Notes: generated by a model not told the origin, from the sequence alone. DNA of 64,000 nucleotides from Alloprevotella rava (GCF_014195585.1 NZ_JACICA010000002.1:1-64000); one strand, 5' to 3'; counted from the first letter of the stretch, positions 6,997 to 16,470 are shown. A program made the numbers and translations.

Positions 6997-9810
6997 TCAA
7001 ATGCCGATTCCTCTGCGATAATCCATAGGCGTGACGCCGTACATCTTCCTGAAAGCACTATAGAAATTGGGCGTATGCTCGAAACCGCAACGGTCGGCAA
7101 TGTTCTCAATCGTAAGTCCGGGCTTAGTCTCCAACAGGTTTCGTGCCCTCTGCATCTTTATCTTCAACATGTACGTGGCGGGGGAGTCGCCTGTAATGGC
7201 AACGAGCTTCCGGTGCAGCTGGCGTGGGCTCATGCAGAGTTTATCTGCCAGCGTGTTCACATCCAAGTGCCGTTTGTCCAAGAGCTGATAGATGAAATCG
7301 ACCACCTTGGCAAGGAAGTGTCGCTCTACATCCGTGAGTTTCTGCTCCTTGTCCGTATCGGCACTATTGCTGAACTTGTCACGCAGATGGCGATGACGGT
7401 CAAGCAACTTCTCCACCCTTGTCCGCAGCTCGTCTGCGTTGAACGGCTTGGCGAGGTAGGCGTCGGCCCCTGCCTCTAATCCCTTTATTCGTTCTTCCTC
7501 CGTGATCTTTGCCGTAACGACGATGATAGGAATATGGTTGATGATTTCGTTTCCCCGTACCTGCCGGCACACTTCCAGACCGTCCATGCCGGGCATCATC
7601 AGGTCAGTGATGATGAGGTCGGGTACCAGGTTGAGTGCCTTTTCCATTCCTTCCCTGCCGTTGGCGGCATAGGAAACGGCATAGCGGTCGGCAAACAGCG
7701 AACCGATATAGGCGGCGATGTCGCGGTTGTCCTCAATGACAAGCAGATGACACTGGCTGTCCTCGCCTTCGCTGTCGGCTGGCGTTGTCTCGTTTTCGGG
7801 CAGGAGCGGAGAGTTGTCAATCGTTGTAATACCCATATCTCGCTTGCTGTCATTGTGAATCGGCACATGGATATGGAATGTCGTGCCTTTTCCTACCGTG
7901 CTCTCTACCGTGATGGAGCCTTCCACTGCGTCGATAATCTGCTTGACGAGTGCCAGCCCCACACCCGTACCGATGTTTCGCGCATCGGTCTCTGCCTGAT
8001 AGAAAGGTTCGAAGACATGAGACAGTGTCTCCTTGTCCATTCCCTCGCCCGTATCGGCTACATCCAAGAAAAGGCAATTGCTTTCGCGCCATACCGACAC
8101 GCTTACCTTTCCGTATTCAGGCGTGAACTTGAAGGCATTCGAGAGCAGGTTGTTCATTACCTTGCTCACATAGTCGGGTACGAAGTCCATCTCCACCGCC
8201 TCTTTGGCAAGGAAGTGCAGGTCTATGTTACGGCTGCGGGCATAGTCACGGTAGGTCTCTATAATCATGGTGAGATGAGCCGTAATGTTGCCGTTGCACC
8301 AATCGGGATTGCCCACGGAAGATTTGATTTTCGAGATGTCCAGAAGCTGGTTGATGAGCGTGAGCAGACCCTTACCCTGCCGTTCGATAGTCCGAGCGCT
8401 TTCCCTGACCGCTTCCGTTTCGGCATCTTGCAGGTCGTGACTCAGTCCGAGTATCACGGTGAGCGGTGTACGGAATTCGTGGGTGATGTTGGTAAAGAAG
8501 TTTTCCCGCAAGGCCGACAGTCTTTTCAATACCAGGTGGCTGCGGCGGCGCAATCGGTTGGTATAAAGAACGATTGCCAATACTCCTGACAAGGCGAGCA
8601 ACACAGCTCCCAGAATAGCAAAGCCGACATAGCGCGTCGCCCGTTCCTGTTCCAGCTTGTGCCGTGCCTCGTTCATCTCCCTCGCCTGCCGGTTGCGCTC
8701 GATGTTCAGGCTCGTGTTCTGGATGCGGTTCACCTTTTCCATGTTCAGCACACTGTCTTGCAGGACGGTAGCCTGCTCGTAGGAGGACAAGGCCGTACGG
8801 TAGTCGCCCGTCCGTTTATAGTGCTTGTAATATAAGGTATGGATTTCCGTCAGATGCTCCGGCGACTTGATGCGTTCGGCTATCGCTTTCGCCTTGCCGA
8901 GATATTCCATCTCCTTTGCGTCGTTGCCGGTGGTGTGATAGATGTCCGCAAGGGCAATGAGCGAGTTCAGGGCATGCCATTCGTCCTTCGAGGCTTTCAT
9001 TAGCCGGTAGGCGGTTTCGTATTCCTCGGTTGCCTTGTCGTATTGCCGTGACTCCTTGTAGAGAGAGCCGAAGTAAGTGTGGCAGAGCGATATGCCGAGT
9101 GTGCTGCCCGCCTCTTGGTTTCGTGCCATTGACTTGCGGTAATACACCCACGCCGAGTCTATCTCTCCGTGATGCTCGAAGATGGAGCCGAGGTTGGCGT
9201 AGTTGATAGCCTGTCCCAATGTGCTGTGTAATTGCTGCTCGACTTTCAATGCAAGGCGCAACGCACTGTCGGCACGCTCGTAGTTGCCCAGTGTCATGTA
9301 GATGTTGCCCAGTCCGTTGAGCGATATTGCCCGGTTTTTCTTAGCGGTGAACGAGGTATCGGCGCATTCCTTGCTGAGCGTCCATGCACGGTAATGATAT
9401 TCCTGCGCCACGTCGAGCACGCCCATCCGCCGGTAGTCGGTGCCGATATTGTTCAGCGCCTGCACCCACTCAAGCGTATCGCCGATGGCTTCCGCCTGTT
9501 GCTGCCCCTTGCTGTGTACGTTCAGGGCTTCCTCGAAGCGGCTCTCGTTGCGCAATGCCTTGCCCCATTCCCGCAGGGCGATGATGCTGCCGAGCCTGTT
9601 ATCCTCGCCTTCCAACCGCTTTTGTAGCGAGGCGAGTGAATCAATGCCGTGGGCGGAGCGCACGATGCTGTCCGCCACCTTGCGTTCGTCAGGGGTGAAT
9701 GACACAGGCTTCCTCCCGCACGAAACGAGTAGAAAACAAACCGAAATAAACGCTGTTAACGCGCTTAAAATCAAACGAAGGTACCCCACCAGTTTCACTA
9801 AAAGGCTCAT
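6997..9810 (-). CDS. Hybrid two-component system protein (TPR sensor, kinase, receiver, AraC output)
   Basis: One-protein phosphorelay and transcription activator of 937 residues. A lipoprotein-like signal (FISVCFLLVSCGRKP) is followed by TPR repeats (about 50-370), a membrane span near 400 (VGFAILGAVLLALSGVLAIV), HisKA with the phospho-His in NITHEFRTPL near 440, HATPase_c (ADTGEGMD, GTGVGLAL near 590-620), a receiver with the phospho-Asp in IITDLMMPGMDG near 735, and a C-terminal AraC helix-turn-helix (CGFEHTPNFYSAFRKMYGVTPMDYRR). TPRs replace the beta-propeller of the sugar-sensing class. Starts at 9882 or 9909 are also possible. It likely controls the divergent envelope operon beyond the DUF4143 gene. 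Confidence 0.9.
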   Translation of the reverse strand: MSLLVKLVGYLRLILSALTAFISVCFLLVSCGRKPVSFTPDERKVADSIVRSAHGIDSLASLQKRLEGEDNRLGSIIALREWGKALRNESRFEEALNVHSKGQQQAEAIGDTLEWVQALNNIGTDYRRMGVLDVAQEYHYRAWTLSKECADTSFTAKKNRAISLNGLGNIYMTLGNYERADSALRLALKVEQQLHSTLGQAINYANLGSIFEHHGEIDSAWVYYRKSMARNQEAGSTLGISLCHTYFGSLYKESRQYDKATEEYETAYRLMKASKDEWHALNSLIALADIYHTTGNDAKEMEYLGKAKAIAERIKSPEHLTEIHTLYYKHYKRTGDYRTALSSYEQATVLQDSVLNMEKVNRIQNTSLNIERNRQAREMNEARHKLEQERATRYVGFAILGAVLLALSGVLAIVLYTNRLRRRSHLVLKRLSALRENFFTNITHEFRTPLTVILGLSHDLQDAETEAVRESARTIERQGKGLLTLINQLLDISKIKSSVGNPDWCNGNITAHLTMIIETYRDYARSRNIDLHFLAKEAVEMDFVPDYVSKVMNNLLSNAFKFTPEYGKVSVSVWRESNCLFLDVADTGEGMDKETLSHVFEPFYQAETDARNIGTGVGLALVKQIIDAVEGSITVESTVGKGTTFHIHVPIHNDSKRDMGITTIDNSPLLPENETTPADSEGEDSQCHLLVIEDNRDIAAYIGSLFADRYAVSYAANGREGMEKALNLVPDLIITDLMMPGMDGLEVCRQVRGNEIINHIPIIVVTAKITEEERIKGLEAGADAYLAKPFNADELRTRVEKLLDRHRHLRDKFSNSADTDKEQKLTDVERHFLAKVVDFIYQLLDKRHLDVNTLADKLCMSPRQLHRKLVAITGDSPATYMLKIKMQRARNLLETKPGLTIENIADRCGFEHTPNFYSAFRKMYGVTPMDYRRGIGI

Positions 9811-9890
9811 AGAGAGGCTGTAAGGAGGCTTTAAGACCGCGTTTGTGGTGCTGCATAAGTATAACATTTTATATTTATTCATAAGTGTGT

Positions 9891-11159
9891 TTATTGTCGG
9901 GTCAACCATTCGGCGGCAGGAACCATACGGATGGTATGTCCGTTCTTCTCCACCTCACGGTCTTCGTCGAAGTTGATGAGAAGCAGGTTCTCGCAGTGGA
10001 ATTTCGTGGCGGCTTTCAGCAGGGCGTTGATCTCACGGTTCAGGGTCTTCTCTGCACTGATGTCGTAGGATACCTGCACCAGTTGTTCCACCTTGCCGCC
10101 CTTGGCGATGACGAAGTCCACCTCCCATTGCTTGTCACGGTAGTAGAACACGTCGGCATATTCAGGGCGGTAGCGGCGGAGCAGTTCCACATAGACCACA
10201 TTCTCCAGTCGCCATCCCGTGTTCTCGGTGGAGAAGGTGCCGCTGCGCTCCGACACGAAAGCCACGTCCACGACATACACTTTTTCGTTTCGTACGCGTT
10301 CCCGGCTCTTGTAGGAGAACTTGGGAACACCCAGAAGCAGGAATGCTTCCTTCAGATAGGAATAGTAGTTTTCTATGGTATGGTTCGATACGCCGAACAT
10401 ATTGGCAAGATCCGTAGCCACGAACTCCTGACAGAAATTGTCGGCAAGGTAGGTTGCCATCCGCCGGAGCACCTCCACATGTCGCAGGCGGAACCGCCGG
10501 GCAATGTCGTTCTTGATGATGGAATTGAGCAGTGCCTCTATATATCCCCGTTTGTTCTGCTCGTTCAGCAGTTCGGGAAAACCGCCGTCCGTCAGGTATT
10601 CATGCAGGGCTTTTTTGCGCAGGGCCTTAGACTTGGTGGAGAGGGAGCGGAGCTCCACACCGCGCATCGTGGCATATTCGGCAAACGAGAACGGATAGAG
10701 CTCCACCTTGTTGTGCCGTCCCGTCAGGTGGGTGGTCAGTTCGCTGCTCAGCAACTTGGAGTTGGATCCCGTGACGAACAGGTGCACTTTCTGGCGAAGC
10801 AGCCGATTGACAAACAGCTGCCAGCTCTTGATGTTCTGCACCTCATCGAGGAAGAGATACTTGAAATCGCCGTATAGCTGATACAAGGCATCGAGCACGC
10901 GGTCGAAATCTCCGGTCTCCAGCCCTGTCAGTCGGTCGTCGTCGAAGTTGGCGTAGGCAAATTCCACTCCCTGCTGCCGTATGAACTTCTCGCACAGAGT
11001 GGATTTTCCGCTTCTCCGCACACCTATCACAATCTGGGCAAGGTTGCTCGACGGCGAGAGCTGCCCTTCCTCCATCCTGTCGCACAGCAGCGACAGGTCG
11101 TGTGACAGCAATTCTTCCTTTTGGTCGGAAAATATGGTTATCAGTCTTCTTGCATCCAT
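9891..11159 (-). CDS. AAA-family ATPase with DUF4143 domain
   Basis: A 422-residue cytoplasmic P-loop ATPase of the AAA_14/DUF4143 group, which is common and mostly uncharacterised in Bacteroidetes. Walker A (GVRRSGKSTL) lies near residue 46 and Walker B with a sensor-like acidic pair (YLFLDEVQNI) near 103; FVTGSNSKLLSSELTTHLTGRH follows. The C-terminal DUF4143 region (about 215-400) includes the YYSYLKEAFLLL winged-helix part and a nuclease-like PDxxx(D/E)xK-type stretch (WEVDFVIAKGGKVEQLVQV). I start at MDARRLITIF; the upstream extension is not protein-like. It is co-oriented with the regulator gene downstream. Confidence 0.85.
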   Translation of the reverse strand: MDARRLITIFSDQKEELLSHDLSLLCDRMEEGQLSPSSNLAQIVIGVRRSGKSTLCEKFIRQQGVEFAYANFDDDRLTGLETGDFDRVLDALYQLYGDFKYLFLDEVQNIKSWQLFVNRLLRQKVHLFVTGSNSKLLSSELTTHLTGRHNKVELYPFSFAEYATMRGVELRSLSTKSKALRKKALHEYLTDGGFPELLNEQNKRGYIEALLNSIIKNDIARRFRLRHVEVLRRMATYLADNFCQEFVATDLANMFGVSNHTIENYYSYLKEAFLLLGVPKFSYKSRERVRNEKVYVVDVAFVSERSGTFSTENTGWRLENVVYVELLRRYRPEYADVFYYRDKQWEVDFVIAKGGKVEQLVQVSYDISAEKTLNREINALLKAATKFHCENLLLINFDEDREVEKNGHTIRMVPAAEWLTRQ

Positions 11160-11399
11160 GTTATCATGATGTTTTAACTGCCTGCAAGGATAGCAAAAAG
11201 TTCCATAATCTGCAATACAATGCCGAGAAAACTTCCATAATTCGCCAAACATTTCTTTTATCGGCTCATTGTCTTCTGCTCCTAAATCAATCATAAAATG
11301 CGAAAAGACCTGTCTCTGAGCCCCAAAGTACCCATCTCTTAAAAGATGTAAAACTATTCATGGGTTTCTTATGAGTATCAGTGAGTTACAAGCCTGAAA

Positions 11400-11468
11400 T
11401 GTCCGATTAGAATAATTGGGGCAGGTGCAGAATGTCCGATTAGAATAGTTTTTTGTCCGATTAGCATA
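11400..11468 (+). promoter_or_regulatory. Three direct repeats TGTCCGATTAGAATA, candidate operator
   Basis: Copies at 11400-11414, 11433-11447 and 11454-11468 (the last reads GATTAGCATA). Spacings are 33 and 21 bp, close to three and two helical turns. The proximal copy falls where the -33 element of the promoter with the -7 box at 11492 would be, the layout expected for an activator. The hybrid AraC-type regulator of the island is the obvious candidate binder; this is inference. Confidence 0.6.
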
Positions 11469-11491
11469 GTCCCCTCCCATCGTTTCATCTT

Positions 11492-11499
11492 TAATTTTG
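11492..11499 (+). promoter_or_regulatory. -7 box of the envelope operon promoter
   Basis: TAATTTTG matches TAnnTTTG, about 22 bases before the first start codon of the operon and 24 bases after the last direct repeat. Confidence 0.6.
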
Positions 11500-11520
11500 T
11501 AACAGAAAAACAGATGAGCT

Positions 11521-11802
11521 ATGAACCAAACAGAAAGAAAAATACAATCAGAAGAACGACGGCGGAAGTCCGATGAGGCACAGCGGTTCTTGGAAGACCG
11601 AATGCAACTCCTTGACACCATCCGCGAGATGATAGACATTGAGTTCGAGCGCCGCGGAGTGAAAACCGAGAGCAACCCTCATCCCGAGAATCCTCCGCCC
11701 GAGGGCACGGGACGAGAGCCTCCTGACCGCAAGCCCCCCCCGCCGCTCCCTCTGGCAACGGCTCATGGGTATCTTCACAAGCGGCCTATTATAATTATGT
11801 GA
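11521..11802 (+). CDS. Small charged/proline-rich protein
   Basis: A 93-residue product. Residues 1-45 form a charged helix (ERKIQSEERRRKSDEAQRFL, LLDTIREMIDIEFERRG); the rest is rich in Pro, Glu and Arg (PENPPPEG, RKPPPPLPL). There is no signal peptide or membrane segment. It starts 22 bases after a good -7 box and directly heads the operon of three exported proteins, which is the main reason to call it. I do not recognise a family. Confidence 0.55.
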   Translation: MNQTERKIQSEERRRKSDEAQRFLEDRMQLLDTIREMIDIEFERRGVKTESNPHPENPPPEGTGREPPDRKPPPPLPLATAHGYLHKRPIIIM

Positions 11803-11851
11803 GACAAGACGATAATATCATTAACTCTTTTATTTAATTCAAGCAACAAGT

Positions 11852-13201
11852 ATGAACAAAAGACGAACGAAACCGCTCATTCCGCCGCTCAGCGGCCGAT
11901 GGGCACGAGTGAGTCTCTGCGTCCTGTTCTCCGCAACCGTAACCGTCGGCGCGCAGGCGCAGGCCACAGACGGGGGCGGAACACAGCCGCCGCGAGACCA
12001 AAACAGCGAGCTGCGCACCCGCACCTGGAGCGTCTACGCCCAGGGCGGACTGTCGTGGGCAAGCGACGTGTGGTATCAGAACCTCGATGCCAAACGCAGT
12101 TACAAACAGTCGCCCGCCGTGGGCGGCGGCATCGACTTCACCATCCGCCCGTGGGTGCGTGTGGGTGCCGAGTATCTCTGGTCGCGCTACCGCCGTGAGC
12201 AGCGCTTCTCCACGCTCGACACCAAGACGATGCCCGTCAAGGTGTATGGCAACTACCTGATGAACTACCACAACGCCAAGCTGGGCGTAGGCTTCAACCT
12301 GATGGAGCTGTGGCCCCGCCGCCGCGCGCAGTGGCTGAACATCTGGCTGGGTACGGGCGTAGGCTACACCTTTGCCAAGGGCAACGAGTACGGCATCTAC
12401 ATTAGCAACACGCAGACACAGGGCGGACAGACCACGCCCATTGGTGACGGTACGACCATCGGCAACGACTCGGAGATAACCATCACGGGCAACGTGCGCA
12501 CGACGAACCGCCACGAGAAGTTCAACACGCTCTACGTTCCCGCCTCGCTCCACATCGAGGCCGACGTGAGCCGCCGCTTCACCATCGGACTGAAAGGCGA
12601 GACGGACTGGCCTCTCAATCGCAAGGACATCGCCCCGAAGAACCTCATCTTCGCCCTTGCCACCGTACGCTACAACTTCGTGGCGAGCCGTGCCAAGGTG
12701 CAGCGAGCCTACTACGAGGGCGAACTCTCCGCGCTCAACGATCGCATAAACGCCCTGCAACGGGACGTGGCAACGGAAAAGGCACGTGCCGAACGCGAAG
12801 CGGCAGACCGCCAACGGGCAGAGCAGCAGCAGGCCGAACTGCAACGCCGCCTGACCGACTGTGAAGAGAGACAAGCAGAGTCTCCCGCCACGGTGCAGCC
12901 CTCGCACTTCGTGCAGTTTGCCCACAACAGCTCCTATATGAGCCGTGAGGAGGCCGAACACCTCAAAGCCTTTGCCCGCAGCGTGCGCGGCCATAGGCTC
13001 ACCCTCGTGGCCGAGGCCAGTACGCCGGGTGCAGACGGCTACAACCAGCAGCTCTCCGAGCGTCGCCTGGCCCGTGTGGTAGAGGCACTCGTAAGGGAGG
13101 GCTTCGACAAGGCCGACCTGCACCCGCAGACAGCCATCGGCGAGCGCAACGGCAAGCCTGCCGCCGAAGGGCGCAGGGTAACCATAAAGGTGGAAAAGTA
13201 A
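11852..13201 (+). CDS. OmpA-family outer-membrane protein
   Basis: A 449-residue protein with a signal peptide ending near ATVTVGAQAQA, an N-terminal outer-membrane beta-barrel (about 50-285; alternating strands such as WSVYAQGGLSWASDVWY, VGAEYLWSRYRR, WLNIWLGTGVGYTFAKG, LIFALATVRYNF), a coiled coil (about 290-345; ERDxxxxRAEQQQAELQRRL type) and a C-terminal OmpA-like peptidoglycan-binding domain (SREEAEHLKAFARSVRGHRL, SERRLARVVEALV). It probably tethers the outer membrane to the wall. It is 39 bp from the next gene, so the two are in one operon. Codon use is GC-rich. Confidence 0.85.
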   Translation: MNKRRTKPLIPPLSGRWARVSLCVLFSATVTVGAQAQATDGGGTQPPRDQNSELRTRTWSVYAQGGLSWASDVWYQNLDAKRSYKQSPAVGGGIDFTIRPWVRVGAEYLWSRYRREQRFSTLDTKTMPVKVYGNYLMNYHNAKLGVGFNLMELWPRRRAQWLNIWLGTGVGYTFAKGNEYGIYISNTQTQGGQTTPIGDGTTIGNDSEITITGNVRTTNRHEKFNTLYVPASLHIEADVSRRFTIGLKGETDWPLNRKDIAPKNLIFALATVRYNFVASRAKVQRAYYEGELSALNDRINALQRDVATEKARAEREAADRQRAEQQQAELQRRLTDCEERQAESPATVQPSHFVQFAHNSSYMSREEAEHLKAFARSVRGHRLTLVAEASTPGADGYNQQLSERRLARVVEALVREGFDKADLHPQTAIGERNGKPAAEGRRVTIKVEK

Positions 13202-13240
13202 GCAACAACAATGTAAACAACCCATTAAAATCATAGTAAG

Positions 13241-14731
13241 ATGAAACGAATCAAATCCATTCTGCTTGCCATCGCCATGCTGTTGGCAACACCTGCGTTC
13301 TTCACCTCGTGTCAGGAAGACGCACCCGAGATCAATTACACGATGAACGTGTCGGTCATCAACGACTTCACCAAGGTGGTGGAGGCCATCAACAACGGCT
13401 TCCTGAAAAACGAGGAAGCAATAAAGAAGCTCACCGAGGCCATCGACAAGATGAACGCCGACCAGCAGACCAAGCTGCAGGCCATCATAGACGTACTCAA
13501 CTCCGTGAATGCCACACTCGAGACCAAGCTCACAGCCATCGAGGCAGCGATGAAGGCGCAGACCCTCACCCTCGAGAGCAAGCTCACCCTCTTGGAGACT
13601 GCCATCAAGAACCAGACCCTCAAGCAGGAGGAAATGGCAGACAAACTCATCACAGCTATCAACAACTTGCAAGGCAGCATGGAGGCGAAGATAGAAGCCA
13701 TCACCGAGGCTATCAACAACGTGAACACCACGCTCCAGAGCAAACTCGCCCTCATTGAGGCGGCCATTAAGGCGCAGACTCTCTCGCTCGAGGCCAAACT
13801 CGATCTCATCGAAGCAGCCATCAAGGCGTTGCCCGACTACAGCTCGCAGCTTGCCGCTATCAAGACGGCCATCGAAAACCTGCCCGACTACGGCGACAAG
13901 CTCACTGCCATTGAGGCCGCCATCAAGGCGATGCCAAACTACAGCGACAAGTTCGACGCCGTGACGACCGCACTTAATGCGATGAAAGCGCAGATTGAGG
14001 CACTCGGCACGGGACAGGCCAGCATCGTCGAAGCTATCAACAACACGACAGCCGCCATCAACGCTCTTATAGCAGCCGTGAACAGTGGCAACACCAGTGC
14101 TGCCGCAGCCCTTGCGCAGATTATTCAGAAACTCGAAGAACTGAAAAACAAAATTGGAAGCGGCGGTTCTACTCCTGCAGCTGAATATGTAGACCTCGGT
14201 CTGCCCAGTGGCTTAAAGTGGGCGAAGTGCAACCTCGGTGCAACGAAACCCGAAGAGTTTGGCAACTACTACGCATGGGGTGAAACAGAACCGAAAGCAG
14301 ACTATTCATGGGCAACTTATAAATTCGGCTTAGAAGATGCTCTGAGCAAGTATAATGATACTGATAACAAGACTACCCTTGATGCAGAAGACGATGCAGC
14401 AGCCGTTAAACTCGGTGCTCCGTGGCGCATGCCAACAAAGGAGGAGTGCAAAGAACTTCTGGATAATTGCACCTATACAAAGACTCAGCTTAACGGCGTA
14501 GATGGTTATGAACTTAAGAGTAAAATCAATGGAAAAAGCATTTTCTTACCAGGTGCTGGTTATTACGACGAAACAATTTTAAAATCGAACGCAACCGGTT
14601 ATCTATCAAAAAGTCTGAGAACTGGTGAACGTGATAAATTTGAAGGTATAGTCTTCATTGAGGGTTTCGAAATCACCGATGGCAATGGTGAACGTTGCAT
14701 TGGGGCATCTATTCGTCCCGTCCGTCCATGA
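13241..14731 (+). CDS. Lipoprotein with long helical repeats and a C-terminal Fib_succ_major-like domain
   Basis: A 496-residue lipoprotein: signal with lipobox Cys24 (FFTSC). Residues 35-300 are a regular alpha-helical/coiled-coil array of about 20-25 residue repeats built around (L)xAIEAAIKA and AIxNLPDYxxKL phrases. A GSGGS linker near 306 joins a globular domain (about 312-496: YVDLGLPSGLKWAKCNLGA, NYYAWGETEPKADYSW, GAPWRMPTKEECKELL, FLPGAGYYDE, ASIRPVRP) of the Fibrobacter major paralogous type, a C-type-lectin-like fold. The stalk DNA is GC-rich while the domain DNA is clearly richer in A/T, suggesting that the tip was acquired or exchanged. Probably a surface stalk with a binding head. 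Confidence 0.75.
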   Translation: MKRIKSILLAIAMLLATPAFFTSCQEDAPEINYTMNVSVINDFTKVVEAINNGFLKNEEAIKKLTEAIDKMNADQQTKLQAIIDVLNSVNATLETKLTAIEAAMKAQTLTLESKLTLLETAIKNQTLKQEEMADKLITAINNLQGSMEAKIEAITEAINNVNTTLQSKLALIEAAIKAQTLSLEAKLDLIEAAIKALPDYSSQLAAIKTAIENLPDYGDKLTAIEAAIKAMPNYSDKFDAVTTALNAMKAQIEALGTGQASIVEAINNTTAAINALIAAVNSGNTSAAAALAQIIQKLEELKNKIGSGGSTPAAEYVDLGLPSGLKWAKCNLGATKPEEFGNYYAWGETEPKADYSWATYKFGLEDALSKYNDTDNKTTLDAEDDAAAVKLGAPWRMPTKEECKELLDNCTYTKTQLNGVDGYELKSKINGKSIFLPGAGYYDETILKSNATGYLSKSLRTGERDKFEGIVFIEGFEITDGNGERCIGASIRPVRP

Positions 14732-14918
14732 GTTCGCCTTGCCCGAAACGGGCATGACGCGATAAGCTGACAATAAAAACCTCTCCCTCCCGCCCACAGA
14801 GCGGCGGGAGGGGAGATAAGAAGACTATCCCGAAGAAACCGATGCATAACCGCAAACGCCCAGGCCCTCGACACGGCGTTGCTCTGAAAGGAGATTCAGC
14901 AGGGGGGCACTTTATTAC

Positions 14919-16400
14919 ATGGTAAAAATAAATCGAATCACCGTATTATCGACCGCCATTGTGCTGGCCCTTGTTTTGGCCACACCTGCCCGGGCGCAGT
15001 TTGGCGGCATTCTGAAGAAAGCCAAAGACGCAGTGAAAGAGAAAGCGAAGGAAAAGGTTGAGGAAGCCAAAGAAAAGGTGGTGAACAAGGCTGCTAACGC
15101 TATTGACAACATTGCAGAAAAAGACAAGGACAAGGCTGCAGACAAGGCTGCGGACAAAACAGCAGGCAACACGGAGGAGTCTGTAGATACGTATTTCTTC
15201 ATCAACGGCAGCAACCTGAGCAAGAGCGGCCAGTACAACAAGCTCATCAGCCTTTACAAGCAGAACTTCGAGCCCTCGAAAGAGGCACTGGCCCACGAGT
15301 CGTTTGCCAACAACGAGAGCGTGCCGAGCGGTTACTCGAAGTCGTACAAGCAGATGTACGCCGCCTACGAGCACCTCGACCCGAAGCTCTTCCCGTTGCA
15401 GCCCTACTACAAGTATCCCGCCTTCTACGCCCTTGGGAAAGACCGGCTTTTTAACCCTCTTGCCTACTATCTCGATATGATCAAGATGTTCCTCACTGCC
15501 CCGATGGGCTATGAGGGCTATGAGAAACTGGGTATTGTGGGCTACAACGCAACGAAGAACCCGGAACTCGTTTCTGCCGACGGACAGAAACTGGCCATGC
15601 AGGTAGATGAACTGTTCCGCTATCCCATGGCGGCACGCTTCTTTGCCGACCCCAATTGCAAGTCATCGGTATGGGCACTGGGCATGCTCCTTGCCTACGA
15701 AAGCACCCGCGTAACGGCGGTGAGGGAGTATGCGGTAAGCGGCAATACCGGAGTGGCCGACGCGAAGGCAGGCCTGATGTTCCCCTATGCCGCCGGAGTG
15801 TCGCCGTACGACCGCGAGGTGCTGATGCGGGATGTGGCGTGCGTGGCGGTCGATATTAACCTCATCGCCACGACAGTGAACGATTTCTATGAAATGGTTG
15901 AAACCTCGAAAGAGCCGCATCTGAAGGTGCTGTATATGCTTGCCGGCAACGAGATGTACAAGCACATACTGACCCATCATAAAGACTACGAGCGCAACAA
16001 GGGCAAGTTCAACAGTCAGCTGATGGCTTACACCCGCTACAACAATACGCCCGAATACGCAGAGATAGTCAATGCGGCAGTGGTGACGCCCGAGCCCCCG
16101 ACAATGGCCCTGAAGGCAGGCGCAATGGACAGGCAGCTCAACGCACAGGTGCTGAGCATTGCCAGGCAGAAGGTGCCGGGCGCACTCCGCGTGGTGGTCA
16201 TCAACGAAGCGTGGAAGGTTCACTACAACGGTAGTGTGCCAACCGATCGCGCCGTGCGGGCATGGGTGGTTTACCGCAACAAGAAGGGCAAGCTCGAAGC
16301 CCATGACTACAGCTTCTGCCAGGACTATCAGGGTGGCGGAAAGTATGGAGCGATGCGCTATAAGGGCGTCGGCCTGCAGACGGTATATGTAAAACAGTGA
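14919..16400 (+). CDS. Exported protein with Lys/Glu helical segment, function unknown
   Basis: A 493-residue product with a signal peptide (MVKINRITVLSTAIVLALVLATPARAQ). Residues 30-85 form a highly charged amphipathic helix with 11-mer-like repeats (AKDAVKEKAKEKVEEAKEKV, DKAADKAADKTAG) resembling LEA-type helices. The rest is globular with no motif I know. It lies 187 bp after the lipoprotein gene; an imperfect GC-rich hairpin (14782-14815) lies between, so it could be partly uncoupled. It belongs to the island's envelope operon by position and export signal. Confidence 0.65.
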   Translation: MVKINRITVLSTAIVLALVLATPARAQFGGILKKAKDAVKEKAKEKVEEAKEKVVNKAANAIDNIAEKDKDKAADKAADKTAGNTEESVDTYFFINGSNLSKSGQYNKLISLYKQNFEPSKEALAHESFANNESVPSGYSKSYKQMYAAYEHLDPKLFPLQPYYKYPAFYALGKDRLFNPLAYYLDMIKMFLTAPMGYEGYEKLGIVGYNATKNPELVSADGQKLAMQVDELFRYPMAARFFADPNCKSSVWALGMLLAYESTRVTAVREYAVSGNTGVADAKAGLMFPYAAGVSPYDREVLMRDVACVAVDINLIATTVNDFYEMVETSKEPHLKVLYMLAGNEMYKHILTHHKDYERNKGKFNSQLMAYTRYNNTPEYAEIVNAAVVTPEPPTMALKAGAMDRQLNAQVLSIARQKVPGALRVVVINEAWKVHYNGSVPTDRAVRAWVVYRNKKGKLEAHDYSFCQDYQGGGKYGAMRYKGVGLQTVYVKQ

Positions 16401-16470
16401 CGAAGCCGATAATAGCATCAGCCATCGAGGGGGCGGAAACGCAACAAACAAAGCAACGCCTTCGGTACCT

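Larger units (their letters stand above)
11160..11520. promoter_or_regulatory. Divergent control region
   Basis: The 361-bp region between the DUF4143 gene and the envelope operon holds three 15-bp direct repeats and a -7 box (listed separately). I see no coding feature. Confidence 0.5.

Noticed and set aside
9891-11159. Phage-defence ATPase system formed by the DUF4143 protein
   Set aside because: DUF4143 ATPases are common stand-alone genes in this phylum and no effector or other defence gene adjoins it.
11834-13672. A 612-codon open frame on the minus strand, antisense to the OmpA-like and lipoprotein genes
   Set aside because: Low-complexity Leu/Val/Gly-rich translation caused by high GC; the + strand frames encode recognisable signal peptides and domains.
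13241-14731. Diversity-generating retroelement target, because the lipoprotein head has a C-type-lectin-like fold
   Set aside because: No reverse transcriptase, no template repeat and no adenine-biased variable repeat pair anywhere in the window.
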